From assembly GCF_023101665.1 (NCBI RefSeq), contig NZ_CP082161.1, positions 4,774,001-4,838,000 of the forward strand: DNA of 64,000 bases, read 5' to 3'. The position numbers were made by a program, and so were the translations under genes. Under the pieces are notes generated by a model. It was not told the origin of the DNA and made no database searches. It worked only from the letters and a program-made list of their open reading frames with translations. The stretch comes from Bradyrhizobium sp. 195 (lineage in GTDB: Bacteria > Pseudomonadota > Alphaproteobacteria > Rhizobiales > Xanthobacteraceae). Positions 18,144-28,299 of the stretch are shown here, one piece after another; within the stretch, counting starts at the first letter, position 1, and each line of letters opens with the position of its first letter.

Positions 18144-18695
18144 TCAGCCCTGGTGTTTCGCCACGTGCGCGGCGAAGGCGTTGATGTACTGCTGCAGCAC
18201 CGTCTTCAGGGAGTCCTTGGTCAGATCTCCGTTTGCATCGAACGCATCGCCGACGGCGTTCAGGTAGATTTCAGGCTGCTGGAGCAGCGAGCCGGAAATG
18301 CCCGGCAGAATGTTCTGCAGATGCTTGGCCGCGCTGACGCCGCCGAGCGGTCCCGGCGAATTCGAGATGATGCCGACCGGCTTGCCGAGGAGCGAGCTCT
18401 TGCCATAGGGGCGCGAGGCAACGTCGATGGCGTTCTTGAGGACGCCCGGAATCGAGCGGTTGTATTCGGGGGTGATGAACAGCACGCCATTCGACTTCTG
18501 GAGCTTGTCGCGGAAGGCCAGCCAGTCCGCGGGCGGCGCACCCTCGAGGTCCTGGTTGAAGAACGAGATGCCCGCCGGCGTGATGACCTCGAGCTTGAGG
18601 GTATCAGGCGCAAGCTTGGCGAGCGCGTTGGCGATCTTCAGCGAAAAGCTCTCCTTGCGCAGGCTGCCGGCGATCGTGACGATGTTGTAGGCCAT
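18144..18695 (-). CDS. NADPH-dependent FMN reductase
   Basis: A 183-residue flavodoxin-like protein of the FMN reductase/chromate reductase (ChrR/YieF) family, reducing FMN or quinones with NADPH. Motifs: GSLRKESFSLKIANAL at the phosphate-binding loop (residues 9-24) and PEYNRSIPGVLKNAIDVASRP, the family signature, near residue 75. The ATG at 18695 begins the recognisable fold; the frame is open further upstream but without homology. It appears monocistronic, between two palindromic repeats. Confidence 0.92.
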   Translation of the reverse strand: MAYNIVTIAGSLRKESFSLKIANALAKLAPDTLKLEVITPAGISFFNQDLEGAPPADWLAFRDKLQKSNGVLFITPEYNRSIPGVLKNAIDVASRPYGKSSLLGKPVGIISNSPGPLGGVSAAKHLQNILPGISGSLLQQPEIYLNAVGDAFDANGDLTKDSLKTVLQQYINAFAAHVAKHQG

Positions 18696-18825
18696 GAGAT
18701 GTCCTTGAAACCTTGAGGGGAAGTGCCGGACGGCACTTAAGCGATCCGGATCGATGGATGCAAGTGCATGAATTAGCCTGATTTGGAAACCCTGTGTTTC
18801 GCGAAAGCAGACATTGGACCCGTCG

Positions 18826-18902
18826 CCCGGATGGAGCGCAGCGCAATCCGGGGCCGGCATAGCTTGGGGCACGACCCCGGATTACGCTTCGCTCCATCCG
18901 GG
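18826..18902. repeat. Palindromic intergenic repeat (CCCGGAT type)
   Basis: Two 28-base arms (18826-18853 and 18875-18902) are near-perfect inverted copies beginning CCCGGATGGAGCG and ending CGCTCCATCCGGG. A shorter single-hairpin member of the same family lies at 41968-41998. Confidence 0.8.
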
Positions 18903-18969
18903 CTACAATCTCAAAACAATCGGGCCGCCAAGCGACGGCCCGATCTTTCGCCCACATGTCAAATTCAGA

Positions 18970-19968
18970 TCAGATCGTCGGATTCCACGCCGACGGGATC
19001 AGGCGGTACTTCGCGCCGTCCTTCTGGACATGGCCGACCGAAGGGAACGTGAAGTGGAAGCCGACCACCGTCGCCTTCTCCGCCGCCGCCATGTCGTAGA
19101 ATTTGTGGCGCGTCTCCTGCGCCAGCGCGGCGTCGTAGTCGAACATCACGTGCCAGTCGGGATTGCGCAGGAAGAATTCCGGGATGTTGGTGACATCCGA
19201 CTGGATCAGCACCTTGGCATGGCCCGAGGCGACAGCGAACGAGGTGTGGCCCGGCGTGTGGCCCGGGGTTGCGATCGAGGTGATGCCGGGCGCGACCTCC
19301 TTGCCCCACTCGTATTTGGTGACCTTGGACTCGAGGCCGGCGAAGGTCTTCTTCACGTTGGCGAAGTAGTTCTTCATCATCGGATTGGACTCGGCCTTGG
19401 CCGCGTTCTCCTCGCTGGTCCAGAACTCCCAGTCCTTGCCCGGCACCATGATCTCGGCATTGGGGAATGCGAGCGCGCCGTCGGCAAGGCGAATGCCGTT
19501 GGTGTGATCGGGATGCAGATGCGAGAGCAGCACGATGTCGATGTTCTTCGCCTCGACGCCGGCAGCCTGGAGGTTCTGCAGCGTGCGGCCGACCGCGCCC
19601 TTGCTCGCCTCGAGATTCGCAATGCCGTTGCCGGTGTCGATCAGGACCAGCTTGGAGCCGGTGTTGATGAGCTGCGGGTTGAACGGCACCGTGACCATGC
19701 CCTTCGGCATGTAGGCTGCTTCGCCCGCGGCCAGCGCTTCGTCCTTGGGAATGTTGGCGACGAACTTGTCCGGCATCGGGAAGGTGCGCGCGCCGTCATT
19801 GATCGAGGTGCACTCGTAGCTGCCGACCTTGTAGCGATAGAAGCCCGGCGCTTGCGTGCCGGTCGGCGGCACTGAGGCATTGGCCGCGGTCGGCACGAAG
19901 CCGGATACGGCAGCCGCGCTGAGGGCGGCGGCGCCTGTGAGCAAATGACGGCGATTGAGATCAGTCAT
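18970..19968 (-). CDS. Tat-exported MBL-fold metallo-hydrolase
   Basis: A 332-residue metallo-beta-lactamase-fold protein. The N-terminus has a twin-arginine signal (NRRHLLTGAAALSAAAVSGF). The zinc motif HLHPDHTNG is near residue 150, with further ligand-like positions in TPGHTPGHTS and FHFTFPSVGH. Such proteins include lactonases and other hydrolases; the substrate cannot be told. The start at 19968 gives a normal Tat N-region. It appears monocistronic. Confidence 0.87.
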   Translation of the reverse strand: MTDLNRRHLLTGAAALSAAAVSGFVPTAANASVPPTGTQAPGFYRYKVGSYECTSINDGARTFPMPDKFVANIPKDEALAAGEAAYMPKGMVTVPFNPQLINTGSKLVLIDTGNGIANLEASKGAVGRTLQNLQAAGVEAKNIDIVLLSHLHPDHTNGIRLADGALAFPNAEIMVPGKDWEFWTSEENAAKAESNPMMKNYFANVKKTFAGLESKVTKYEWGKEVAPGITSIATPGHTPGHTSFAVASGHAKVLIQSDVTNIPEFFLRNPDWHVMFDYDAALAQETRHKFYDMAAAEKATVVGFHFTFPSVGHVQKDGAKYRLIPSAWNPTI

Positions 19969-20086
19969 GGAGAGGTCCCCTTCTGAGCGCCCCGCGGTTT
20001 CTCCGCTTGCAATGGCGGCGGAATAATCTCCGGCTGCGCTCAGAAGGCAAGACCTTCCTTCGGTAACCTGCCGTTGCAGATCACGA

Positions 20087-21220
20087 TTATTTATTCGGGT
20101 TGATGAGGAATTTTTCGCCGGTGGCGCGTTTGGCGTACACGGCGACGTTGGCGAGATCGAGCGCCTCGGTCAGCGAGACCACCTTGGTGTAGTGACTGGC
20201 GAAAGTGGTCTTGAGCTCGGACGCGACGCGCTGGCGCAGACGACCGATCTCGGCCGGACCGATGTTCTGGAGGAACGGCGTCAGCAGCCAGCCGCCGACG
20301 CCCCAGGTCAGACCGAAGGACCGGCTCAATTCAGTCGGCCGATTGTCGAGGCTGCCGTAGATATAGACCTGCTTGTACACGTTGGAGCCGTAGCGGCTGT
20401 ATTCCTTCGCAGTCTTGTTGGCCGCAGCTTCCATGGCGGTCAGAATCTGGCTCGCCAGCTTGCCGCCGCCGATGGCATCGAAGGCGATCGTGGCGCCGGT
20501 CTCGACCAGCGCATTGGTGAGATCGTCCGTGAAATCAGGCGCGCTGGAATCCACGACGTGCTTGGCGCCGATCTTGTGCAGGATGTCGGCCTGCTCCTTG
20601 CTCCTGACGATGTTGACGAGCCCGATGCCGTCCTTGATGCAGATCTTGTTGAGCATCTGGCCGAGATTGGACGCAGCCGCCGTGTGCACGAGCGCCTTGT
20701 GGTTCTCCCGCCGCATCGTCTCAGTCATGCCGAGGGCGGTCAGCGGATTGACGAACCAGGACGCACCGTCCGCGGCCGTGGTGCCCGCCGGCAGCTCCAT
20801 GACGTCGCGAACCTTCAGCACGCGATACTGCGTGTACATCGCGCCGCCGATCATCGACACCGTCTTGCCCATCAGGGCTTTCGCCGCATCCGACGAGCCC
20901 GTCTGGATCACCGTGCCGGCGCCCTCGTTGCCGACCGGCAGCGACTGATCGAGCCGGGCTCCCATCATCCGCATCGCAGCCTCCGGCATTTTCGCCGTGA
21001 TGACCGGCATCTCCTTCGTGCCGGAGGCCTTGGCGGCCGACATGTCGGCCGGCCCGATCAGGAGCCCGAGATCGGAGGGGTTGATCGGGGTCGCCTCGAC
21101 GCGGACCACGACCTCGTCGTCGGCCGGCTCCGGCGTCGGGACATCCACGAGGGACAATTCCAGCTCGCCGCTCTTCTTCAGCAGCGAACGCAGTTGCAGT
21201 CCGGACTTGCCATCGCTCAT
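20087..21220 (-). CDS. Zinc-binding dehydrogenase / quinone oxidoreductase-like protein
   Basis: A 377-residue medium-chain dehydrogenase/reductase. The GroES-like N-terminal domain has VVVRVEATPINPSDLGLLIG and VGNEGAGTVIQ, and the Rossmann domain starts with ALVHTAAASNLGQMLNKIC. A classical zinc-binding GHE motif is not present, so it is closer to quinone oxidoreductases. The ATG at 21220 is preferred; the open frame extends upstream into the enolase gene and is not coding there. It lies 44 bases after eno, so it is probably in the same transcript. Confidence 0.88.
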   Translation of the reverse strand: MSDGKSGLQLRSLLKKSGELELSLVDVPTPEPADDEVVVRVEATPINPSDLGLLIGPADMSAAKASGTKEMPVITAKMPEAAMRMMGARLDQSLPVGNEGAGTVIQTGSSDAAKALMGKTVSMIGGAMYTQYRVLKVRDVMELPAGTTAADGASWFVNPLTALGMTETMRRENHKALVHTAAASNLGQMLNKICIKDGIGLVNIVRSKEQADILHKIGAKHVVDSSAPDFTDDLTNALVETGATIAFDAIGGGKLASQILTAMEAAANKTAKEYSRYGSNVYKQVYIYGSLDNRPTELSRSFGLTWGVGGWLLTPFLQNIGPAEIGRLRQRVASELKTTFASHYTKVVSLTEALDLANVAVYAKRATGEKFLINPNK

Positions 21221-21264
21221 GTCGATCCTCCCCTGTCGGTCTTTTCGCGAGTCGAAGCGCTGGC

Positions 21265-22566
<1,302 letters not shown>

Positions 22567-22724
22567 TTAGGTTTGATCGGTTCGCCGCGGGTCTTACACG
22601 GGCCGCAAGCAAATGTGAACGCTTGGACCGCGTGCTTCGACTGACGCGTGAAGCGGCCGGGGCTAAGCTTGAAATCAACTGATCTGCGCGTCCAACCTCA
22701 ATCTGAACCAGCCGGGGTAACGCC

Positions 22725-23702
22725 ATGAATCGCCGCCAATTTCTCGCCTCGACTGCCGCCCTGTTGGTGACCCGCCCAGGTTTTGCCCAAGAGGCCCCAT
22801 TCCGGACGAAATATTTCCCGATCAGTGCGGGCATCGGCCTGCACGATCTCGCACCCGCCCCTGACGGTTTGGTCTGGTTCACGGCGCAGGGCAAGGGCCT
22901 GCTCGGCAGACTCGATCCCCGGGATGGCCGTTTCAAGACGGTCAGCCTCGGTCAGGGCGCCGCCCCGCATGGCGTGACGATCGGCCCCGACGGCGCGCCC
23001 TGGATCACCGAGGGCGGCCAGAACGCGATCGCGCGGGTCGATCCGTCCGATCTCAAAGTTACGCTGTACCGCCTGCCGGAAAAATTCGCCTCCGCCAATC
23101 TCAACACCGGCGTGTTCGACAAGGAAGGCACTTATTGGTTCACCGGCCAGTCCGGCTATTACGGCCGGCTCGCGCCGAAGTCTGGCGAAATGAATGTGTT
23201 CAGGGCGCCCAAAGGCGTTGGCCCCTACGGCATCACGGTGACGCCCAAGGGCGATATCTGGTACGCCTCGCTCGCCGGCAGCTACATCGCGAAGATTGAT
23301 CGCGCGACGGGTAATGCCGCAATGGTCGAGCCGCCGACGCCAGGCGCGGGCTCGCGGCGCGTGTGGTCGGACTCGAAAAGCCGGATCTGGGTCAGCGAGT
23401 GGAACAGTGGCCATGTCTCGGTGCACGATCCCGCCGATGGGTCGTGGAAGACGTGGAAGCTGCCGGGCGAGCGTCCCCGCGCCTATGCCGTCTTCGTCGA
23501 CGACAAGGACAAGGTCTGGCTGACCGACTTCTCCGCCAACGCCATCGTCCGCTTCGATCCTGCTACGGAGAAATTCAACGTGTTCGCCAGCGACAAGGCC
23601 AATGCCGCCGTGCGCCAGCTGGACGGCAGGCCGGGCGAGCTCTGGGGCTGCGAGTCCGGCAACGACCGGATCGTCATGGTCCAGACCCTCGCCGCCGGTT
23701 GA
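22725..23702 (+). CDS. Vgb-like (virginiamycin B lyase-type) beta-propeller protein, Tat-exported
   Basis: A 325-residue protein with a twin-arginine signal (NRRQFLASTAALLVTRPGFA) and a periplasmic beta-propeller made of repeated blades such as GVTIGPDGAPWITE, GITVTPKGDIWYAS and VFVDDKDKVWLTDFSANAIVRFD. The blade motif is that of virginiamycin B lyase (Vgb); most chromosomal Vgb-like proteins have no proven lyase activity. A damaged copy of its 3' part lies at 28200-28294. It ends before a strong terminator. Confidence 0.85.
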   Translation: MNRRQFLASTAALLVTRPGFAQEAPFRTKYFPISAGIGLHDLAPAPDGLVWFTAQGKGLLGRLDPRDGRFKTVSLGQGAAPHGVTIGPDGAPWITEGGQNAIARVDPSDLKVTLYRLPEKFASANLNTGVFDKEGTYWFTGQSGYYGRLAPKSGEMNVFRAPKGVGPYGITVTPKGDIWYASLAGSYIAKIDRATGNAAMVEPPTPGAGSRRVWSDSKSRIWVSEWNSGHVSVHDPADGSWKTWKLPGERPRAYAVFVDDKDKVWLTDFSANAIVRFDPATEKFNVFASDKANAAVRQLDGRPGELWGCESGNDRIVMVQTLAAG

Positions 23703-23735
23703 CGGCAGCGGCATTTACGTCCATCCCGGCACCCT

Positions 23736-23771
23736 CTAGAGCGCGACCTTATCGCGCTCTAGCCGTTTTTT
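23736..23771 (+). terminator. Rho-independent terminator after the Vgb-like gene
   Basis: CTAGAGCGCGA (23736-23746) and TCGCGCTCTAG (23752-23762) form a perfect 11-bp stem with a 5-base loop, followed at once by CCG and six T residues. The stem begins 34 bases after the stop codon. Confidence 0.85.
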
Positions 23772-23773
23772 GA

Positions 23774-23844
23774 CTGAGCATGATCTTTCGGAAAACCGGT
23801 ACCCACTTTGCGCTAACGCGGCCCTCCGGGTCCGGATCTGCTCC
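23774..23844. repeat. Dispersed intergenic element (GAGCATGATC type)
   Basis: This stretch (GAGCATGATCTTTCGGAAAA, then CCGGTACCCACTTT, ending in an imperfect inverted GGATCTGCTC) looks like the familiar bradyrhizobial intergenic element. It fills the gap between the terminator and queF. Identification rests on recall of the motif, not on a second copy in this window. Confidence 0.5.
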
Positions 23845-23860
23845 ACAGGATGTGACGACG

Positions 23861-24313
23861 ATGGCGAAGAAATCCCTCCAGCTCGGCCGTGCGGTCGACT
23901 GGCCGCACACACCGGAAGACGCTCAGCTCGACCGCGTGCCCAATCCGCAAAAGGGCACCGACTATCTGGTGCGTTTCACCGTGCCGGAATTCACCTCGCT
24001 CTGCCCGGTCACGGGACAGCCGGATTTCGCGCATCTGATGATCGACTACGCGCCGGGGGCGTGGCTGCTGGAGTCGAAATCGCTCAAGCTTTACATCGCG
24101 AGCTTCCGCAATCACGGCGCCTTCCACGAGGACTGCACCGTCATGATCGGCAAGCGCATTGCGAGCGAGATCAAGCCGAAATGGCTGCGCATCGGCGGCT
24201 ATTGGTATCCGCGCGGCGGCATTCCGATCGATGTGTTCTGGCAGACCGGCCGCGCGCCGAAGGGCCTCTGGCTGCCCGAGCAGGGCGTCGCGCCGTATCG
24301 CGGGCGGGGATGA
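23861..24313 (+). CDS. queF: NADPH-dependent 7-cyano-7-deazaguanine reductase
   Basis: A 150-residue single-domain (YkvM-like) QueF, which reduces preQ0 to preQ1 in queuosine biosynthesis. The catalytic cysteine is in [14 protein letters not shown], with the conserved Asp in the same segment; the motif [12 protein letters not shown] follows. The ATG at 23861 has AGGA ten bases upstream and gives the normal length; an earlier ATG at 23780 lies inside a repeat and is not used. No other queuosine genes are in the window. Its stop lies 22 bases from the end of the convergent autotransporter gene. Confidence 0.93.
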   Translation: MAKKSLQLGRAVDWPHTPEDAQLDRVPNPQKGTDYLVRFTVPEFTSLCPVTGQPDFAHLMIDYAPGAWLLESKSLKLYIASFRNHGAFHEDCTVMIGKRIASEIKPKWLRIGGYWYPRGGIPIDVFWQTGRAPKGLWLPEQGVAPYRGRG

Positions 24314-24335
24314 GCCGCGCATCCTGCGTTCGCGA

Positions 24336-27300
24336 TCACCACGCGTACCGCACCACGCCCTTGCCTGCGTAGGATCGCGTGACGCCGGAGAATTCACCCT
24401 CGAACGTACCGGCGGCCGACCACCCGTTCAGCCACTTCTTCTCGACCGATCCTGTCACCAGCGCGGAGTCCGAGGCCATGGCCGCGCCATTCACGACGAA
24501 GCTTGCACCGGGCAACGTCTGGAACGTGGCGCCAATGGCACGGTCGGGATTGAAATCATGCGCCCAGGCAAGCCGCCCGCGCAGGGTGACGATGCCGTCG
24601 GCCTGGGCGAAGGATTTGTCGGTGCGCAGGCCGAGCTCTGTGCGGGTGTCGGTGGCGCTCTTGGCGCCGTAGGCCAGCGCGAACGTGTTGCTGCCGACGA
24701 TGGCCTGCTCGGCATAGGCCGGCAGATCGAACGTCGTGAACTGCGCTGCGGCGTAAGGCGTGAGGCCGACGCCCTGCGTGACGAAGCGATAGCCGCCCTC
24801 GAGCCGGCCGGAATATGTGTTGGCGTTGAACTCCGCACGCAGGCGATCGACGCCGGCAACCGTCACGGTGCGATCGGTGGTGATGTCCTGCCAGCCATAG
24901 GCCAGCGCGCCGGTGATGTAGGCAGGCCCGATGATGTGCCGGAAGAAGGCGCCGGCCTGGAACAGGTCGGATCGCCCGCCGCCGAGGGCATTCGCCACGG
25001 TGAAGTTGGTGCCGCCGCCGGCGAGCGCGAAGCCGACCAGCGTATCGCGGGAGATGCGATAATCCGCACCGACAGCGGTGCCATAGAGATTGCTTGTGGT
25101 GGTGTTGGACCCGACCACTGTGCGGCCGTCAGTCTGCTGCGCGCCGCCGAAGCCCGCCGCCCAGACGCTCCAGCGCTGCTCGAACGACGGCGCGATCGGG
25201 GCCTTGGTGTAGATCGCAGCCAGCGCGTCGTTCGGCTTGCGCGTCCGCGCGTAAGCCAGGGCTGTCTCGTCCGTATAGGCATTCGGCGCGCCGCCCGCAC
25301 TGACGGGATCGCCGCGGCCCGCGATGAACGGATCCGTCATCACGCCCATGAACTGGTTCATCGCGTTGAACGTCGTCTGCTGCGGCGCGCTGCCGACCTC
25401 GCCGGAGAGCTGAGTTAGGCCGGTGGGCGTAAGACTTCCGAACACCATCGGGATGGTGCCGTTTGTGTTGAAGAAGTTGATGATAGCGTTGCCGACGTTC
25501 TGCTGGTTACCGTTGAGGTTGCCGGACGGCGGCGCGAAATTCAGCGCAAGATTCAGATAGGCATGGGTGCTGTCATAGCTCAGCGTCGTGTGGAAGCCCG
25601 ACGGCAGGCCAGTGTTGGCCACGGTGGGATCGAACGTGCCGGCGATGCTGCTCGCAGTCAGGATCATGTACTGCTTGGCGACGTAAGAGCCGGCGGCAAA
25701 ATGCGCACCCACGATGGCGCCGTTAGGTGCTGCGTTTCCGGTCACATTGGCAAAGCTGGAGGTTGAGGGATCGACGAAAACACTGAACAGGGCCCCTGAC
25801 TGCATCGTGAGGCTTGCCACGGTCATGGAGGTTCCCGGCCCGCCCGCGCCACCCGGCGAGAAAATGCCGCCCGCGTTGACTTGGAGCGCCCCCACAGTGC
25901 CGGTGCCGGCCAACGCTGCAGTCGCGTTCACCGTGGTGAGGCTCGATGACATCGAGCCATCGACAACGAGCGTGCCACCGTTGACCGTCGTCGTGCCGGT
26001 ATATGCGCTACCGTCGCCCGACAGCAACATGATGCCGGAACCGGTCTTCACGAATCCACCACTCCCGATCAAGGAGCCGGCGAAGATCGACGTCGAATTG
26101 TCCCCGCCGACCGTCATGGTGAATGCGCCGGTATCGAGCACGCTGCCTGCCACGCCGGCCACCGACCCAAAGGTCGCGCCGCCACCGGTGACATTGGCGA
26201 TCGCGCCGGCGGTGCCGAGGGTCACGCGTCCCGACACGCTGCCGCCCCCCGAGCTCAATTGGCTAGGGGCTGAGATCGTGACGTTCCCGTTGATCGTTCC
26301 GTCCAGCCCGATGTATTCGGAGATGCTGTTGATCGATGCATTGACCGTGCCGGTCGCCTCGACGATCATTTTGCCGTCATTCAAGATGGTATTGGTGGAG
26401 TTCAGTGTTCCGCCAACACTGATTTGGCCGCCAGAGTTCGTGAAGGTGGTGGCGTTGACGGTGCGGCCGGCGTCGATCCAGATCGCGTGAACCATCGCAT
26501 TGGACTGGTTGATCAGCGTCGTTACGGTGAGATTGCCGCCCGAGACAAAAAGGTCGGATATTGCACCGGTAGTCAGGTTACCGTTGACGGTGAGCGCACC
26601 GGTCACCGTGAAGGTGCCGCTTTGATGGTCGACGTTGCCGTTGATCGTCCCGGCTGCGTTCGCGGTGCCGGAATTCGTCAGTCCGCCATTGACCGTTCCA
26701 GTGGTCGTGAAGGTGCCGCCGGCCGCGTTCGTCGTCCCGGCAGTTGTCGTCACCGTACCGCCGTTGGTGAAAGTGCCGGCGTTGTTGGCGATGCTGGTCG
26801 CGCTCAGCGTCCGGCCCGCCGAGACCTGGACCGCGGTGACGGAAGTCGAATTGTTCGTCAGCGTCGTGATGCCGGTGAAGCTGCCGAGCTGCACGGCCAG
26901 GCTCGACGTCGCGTTGTTGGTCACCGCACCATTGGTGGTCAGATCGCCGACCACCGCGAAGGAGCCGCTGCCCTGGTTGGTGATGCCGTCATTGAATGCG
27001 CCCCCCGCGTAGGCCGTGCCCGAATTCGTCAGCCCGCCGTTGACCGTGCCCGTCGTGCTGAAGGAGGCGCCGGCGGCATTGGTCGTGCCGCCGGTCGTCG
27101 TGATCGAGCCAGTGTTGACGAACGTGCCACCGTTGTTGGCAATCGTCGTCGCGGAGATGATGCCGGTGGGAAAGTTGGAGAAACCGGTGGTGGTGGTGAT
27201 GTCGCCGATCAGGGTACCTTGATTCCTCGCGAACGCACTGACGGTCAGCGACGTCGTCAGGCTACCGGCGTTGACGAAGGTCCCGGCGGTAACGCTGGTG

Positions 27301-27767
27301 GTGGTGAACGAGTTGGTGCCGGACAGCGTCAACCCGCTGGACGACCCCGCCTGCGAGATCGAGGCGCCCGTCATGTCGTTGCTGATAAAGATGAAAGTGC
27401 CGATGCCGACGCCGACGGCATTGTTGGTGATGCCGGTGACAAAATTCACCGCCTGACCGCTTATCAAGTAGTCCTGGGACGCAGCGCTGAAAATCCAGGA
27501 CTGGGGTGAGATGGGGCCAAGAGTGACGGTGACTGCCTTCGTGCCCGTGCTGGAAAAGGTCGCGGTTTCGCCTGCGGTGTCGGGGACGGTGTTTGTCGTC
27601 CAATTGGTGGCCTCGTTGTAATTGCCGTTGGCGACGCCGCCATCCTGCCATACCTGCGCTCGCGCCAGGGACGGCAACAATGCAACCGTCGCAAGAGCTG
27701 TGCCGGCCAACCAAAACCTGATTAAGAGCGCCCCACGCGTGGGCCCAGCCCCGCCTGCCCCGATCAT
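24336..27767 (-). CDS. Autotransporter adhesin (type Va) with repetitive passenger
   Basis: A 1143-residue outer-membrane autotransporter. It begins with a long signal peptide (hydrophobic FWLAGTALATVALLPSLARA). The passenger (about 40-840) is Gly/Thr/Asn-rich beta-helix with many TFTNxGTV-like turns and a passenger-associated repeat near 570-620 (GGFVKTGSGIMLLSGDGSAY, TVNGGTL). The C-terminal 280 residues form the 12-strand beta-barrel, ending in the aromatic VVRYAW needed for Bam-mediated insertion. A segment of about 50 residues is duplicated in the passenger. It probably mediates surface adhesion. Base use in the passenger is less GC-biased than in neighbouring genes. Confidence 0.9.
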   Translation of the reverse strand: MIGAGGAGPTRGALLIRFWLAGTALATVALLPSLARAQVWQDGGVANGNYNEATNWTTNTVPDTAGETATFSSTGTKAVTVTLGPISPQSWIFSAASQDYLISGQAVNFVTGITNNAVGVGIGTFIFISNDMTGASISQAGSSSGLTLSGTNSFTTTSVTAGTFVNAGSLTTSLTVSAFARNQGTLIGDITTTTGFSNFPTGIISATTIANNGGTFVNTGSITTTGGTTNAAGASFSTTGTVNGGLTNSGTAYAGGAFNDGITNQGSGSFAVVGDLTTNGAVTNNATSSLAVQLGSFTGITTLTNNSTSVTAVQVSAGRTLSATSIANNAGTFTNGGTVTTTAGTTNAAGGTFTTTGTVNGGLTNSGTANAAGTINGNVDHQSGTFTVTGALTVNGNLTTGAISDLFVSGGNLTVTTLINQSNAMVHAIWIDAGRTVNATTFTNSGGQISVGGTLNSTNTILNDGKMIVEATGTVNASINSISEYIGLDGTINGNVTISAPSQLSSGGGSVSGRVTLGTAGAIANVTGGGATFGSVAGVAGSVLDTGAFTMTVGGDNSTSIFAGSLIGSGGFVKTGSGIMLLSGDGSAYTGTTTVNGGTLVVDGSMSSSLTTVNATAALAGTGTVGALQVNAGGIFSPGGAGGPGTSMTVASLTMQSGALFSVFVDPSTSSFANVTGNAAPNGAIVGAHFAAGSYVAKQYMILTASSIAGTFDPTVANTGLPSGFHTTLSYDSTHAYLNLALNFAPPSGNLNGNQQNVGNAIINFFNTNGTIPMVFGSLTPTGLTQLSGEVGSAPQQTTFNAMNQFMGVMTDPFIAGRGDPVSAGGAPNAYTDETALAYARTRKPNDALAAIYTKAPIAPSFEQRWSVWAAGFGGAQQTDGRTVVGSNTTTSNLYGTAVGADYRISRDTLVGFALAGGGTNFTVANALGGGRSDLFQAGAFFRHIIGPAYITGALAYGWQDITTDRTVTVAGVDRLRAEFNANTYSGRLEGGYRFVTQGVGLTPYAAAQFTTFDLPAYAEQAIVGSNTFALAYGAKSATDTRTELGLRTDKSFAQADGIVTLRGRLAWAHDFNPDRAIGATFQTLPGASFVVNGAAMASDSALVTGSVEKKWLNGWSAAGTFEGEFSGVTRSYAGKGVVRYAW
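26655..26810 (-). repeat. Autotransporter passenger repeat, copy A
   Basis: It encodes SIANNAGTFTNGGTV and continues through TTTGTVNGGLTNSGTANAAG. It matches copy B near 27010-27160 over about 50 residues; boundaries are approximate. Confidence 0.6.
27010..27160 (-). repeat. Autotransporter passenger repeat, copy B
   Basis: It encodes TIANNGGTFVNTGSI through STTGTVNGGLTNSGTAYAGG, a direct repeat of copy A. Similarity is visible at DNA level too, which suggests fairly recent duplication within the passenger. Confidence 0.6.
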
Positions 27768-28001
27768 TGAAAATTCCGCTGAGTCCTGCGCTGCCCTTGA
27801 TTGCCAGATATTTCAAACGGGAAATATCTAGCTGCTTCGCCACCTACGAACCACCGATGACCGGTTTCGTCGCCGGGCCAATCGGCGATTCCACGGCGGT
27901 GTGGCTGCAAGGCAACAAAAGGTTGCACAATTCCCGGGCACTCGCTGAGCCGGTCCAGGAATCGGCGAGTCAATCGTAGGCGCCGTCAACTCGTCTAATA
28001 C
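27768..28001. other. Interval without a recognised gene, upstream of the autotransporter
   Basis: It holds the autotransporter 5' region and about 150 bases of degraded-looking sequence on the far side. Short open frames exist on both strands, but none resembles a known family. It adjoins the glutaminase remnant, so it may be more of the same scar. Confidence 0.4.
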
Positions 28002-28199
28002 GCCGGCATTGACCATCGGGTTGAGGGCCGGTTGTCGTTGGTGAGCCGGATCGAGTTGAACGCTTCGCCGGTCGGCTCGACGCCGATGGTGGCGGCCACG
28101 TGCTGTTCGCCGACCATCTCGAGCGCCAGCGCAAAGACGAACGCCTACGATACCGGCTGGATCGTGAACGGCACCGCACTGTCGCCGGACCTCGTAGAC
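28002..28199 (-). pseudogene. Glutaminase (GlsA) remnant
   Basis: About 65 codons of a serine-dependent glutaminase can be read across three frames. VYEV is followed by an extra base, then GDSAVPFTIQPVS, then TAG where the family has the catalytic-loop lysine (S-x-x-K motif), then AFVFALALEMVGEQHVAATIG, VEPTGEAFNSIRLTN and, after a one-base deletion, NPMVNAG. These are the family's hallmark segments in the right order. The rest of the gene (N-terminus and C-terminal half) is absent. It cannot encode an enzyme. Confidence 0.78.
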
Positions 28200-28294
28200 G
28201 TCTGACTGACCGATTTCTCCGCGAATGCCATCGTTCGCTTCAATCCTGCTACGGAGAAGTTCGACGTGTTCGCCAGCGACAAAGCGAATGCCGC
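28200..28294 (+). pseudogene. Fragment of a second Vgb-like gene
   Basis: It encodes V, a stop, then LTDFSANAIVRFNPATEKF and DVFASDKANAA, matching the 3' part of the Vgb-like gene at 22725-23702 (segment near 23515-23608) at roughly nine bases in ten. A conserved Trp codon (TGG) has become TGA, and the match stops abruptly at both ends. It begins exactly where the glutaminase remnant ends, on the opposite strand. Confidence 0.82.
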
Positions 28295-28299
28295 GCGGG

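Noticed and set aside
26424..27509. 361-codon frame antisense to the autotransporter
   Set aside because: Arises from the Gly/Thr-rich passenger read backward; no homology features.
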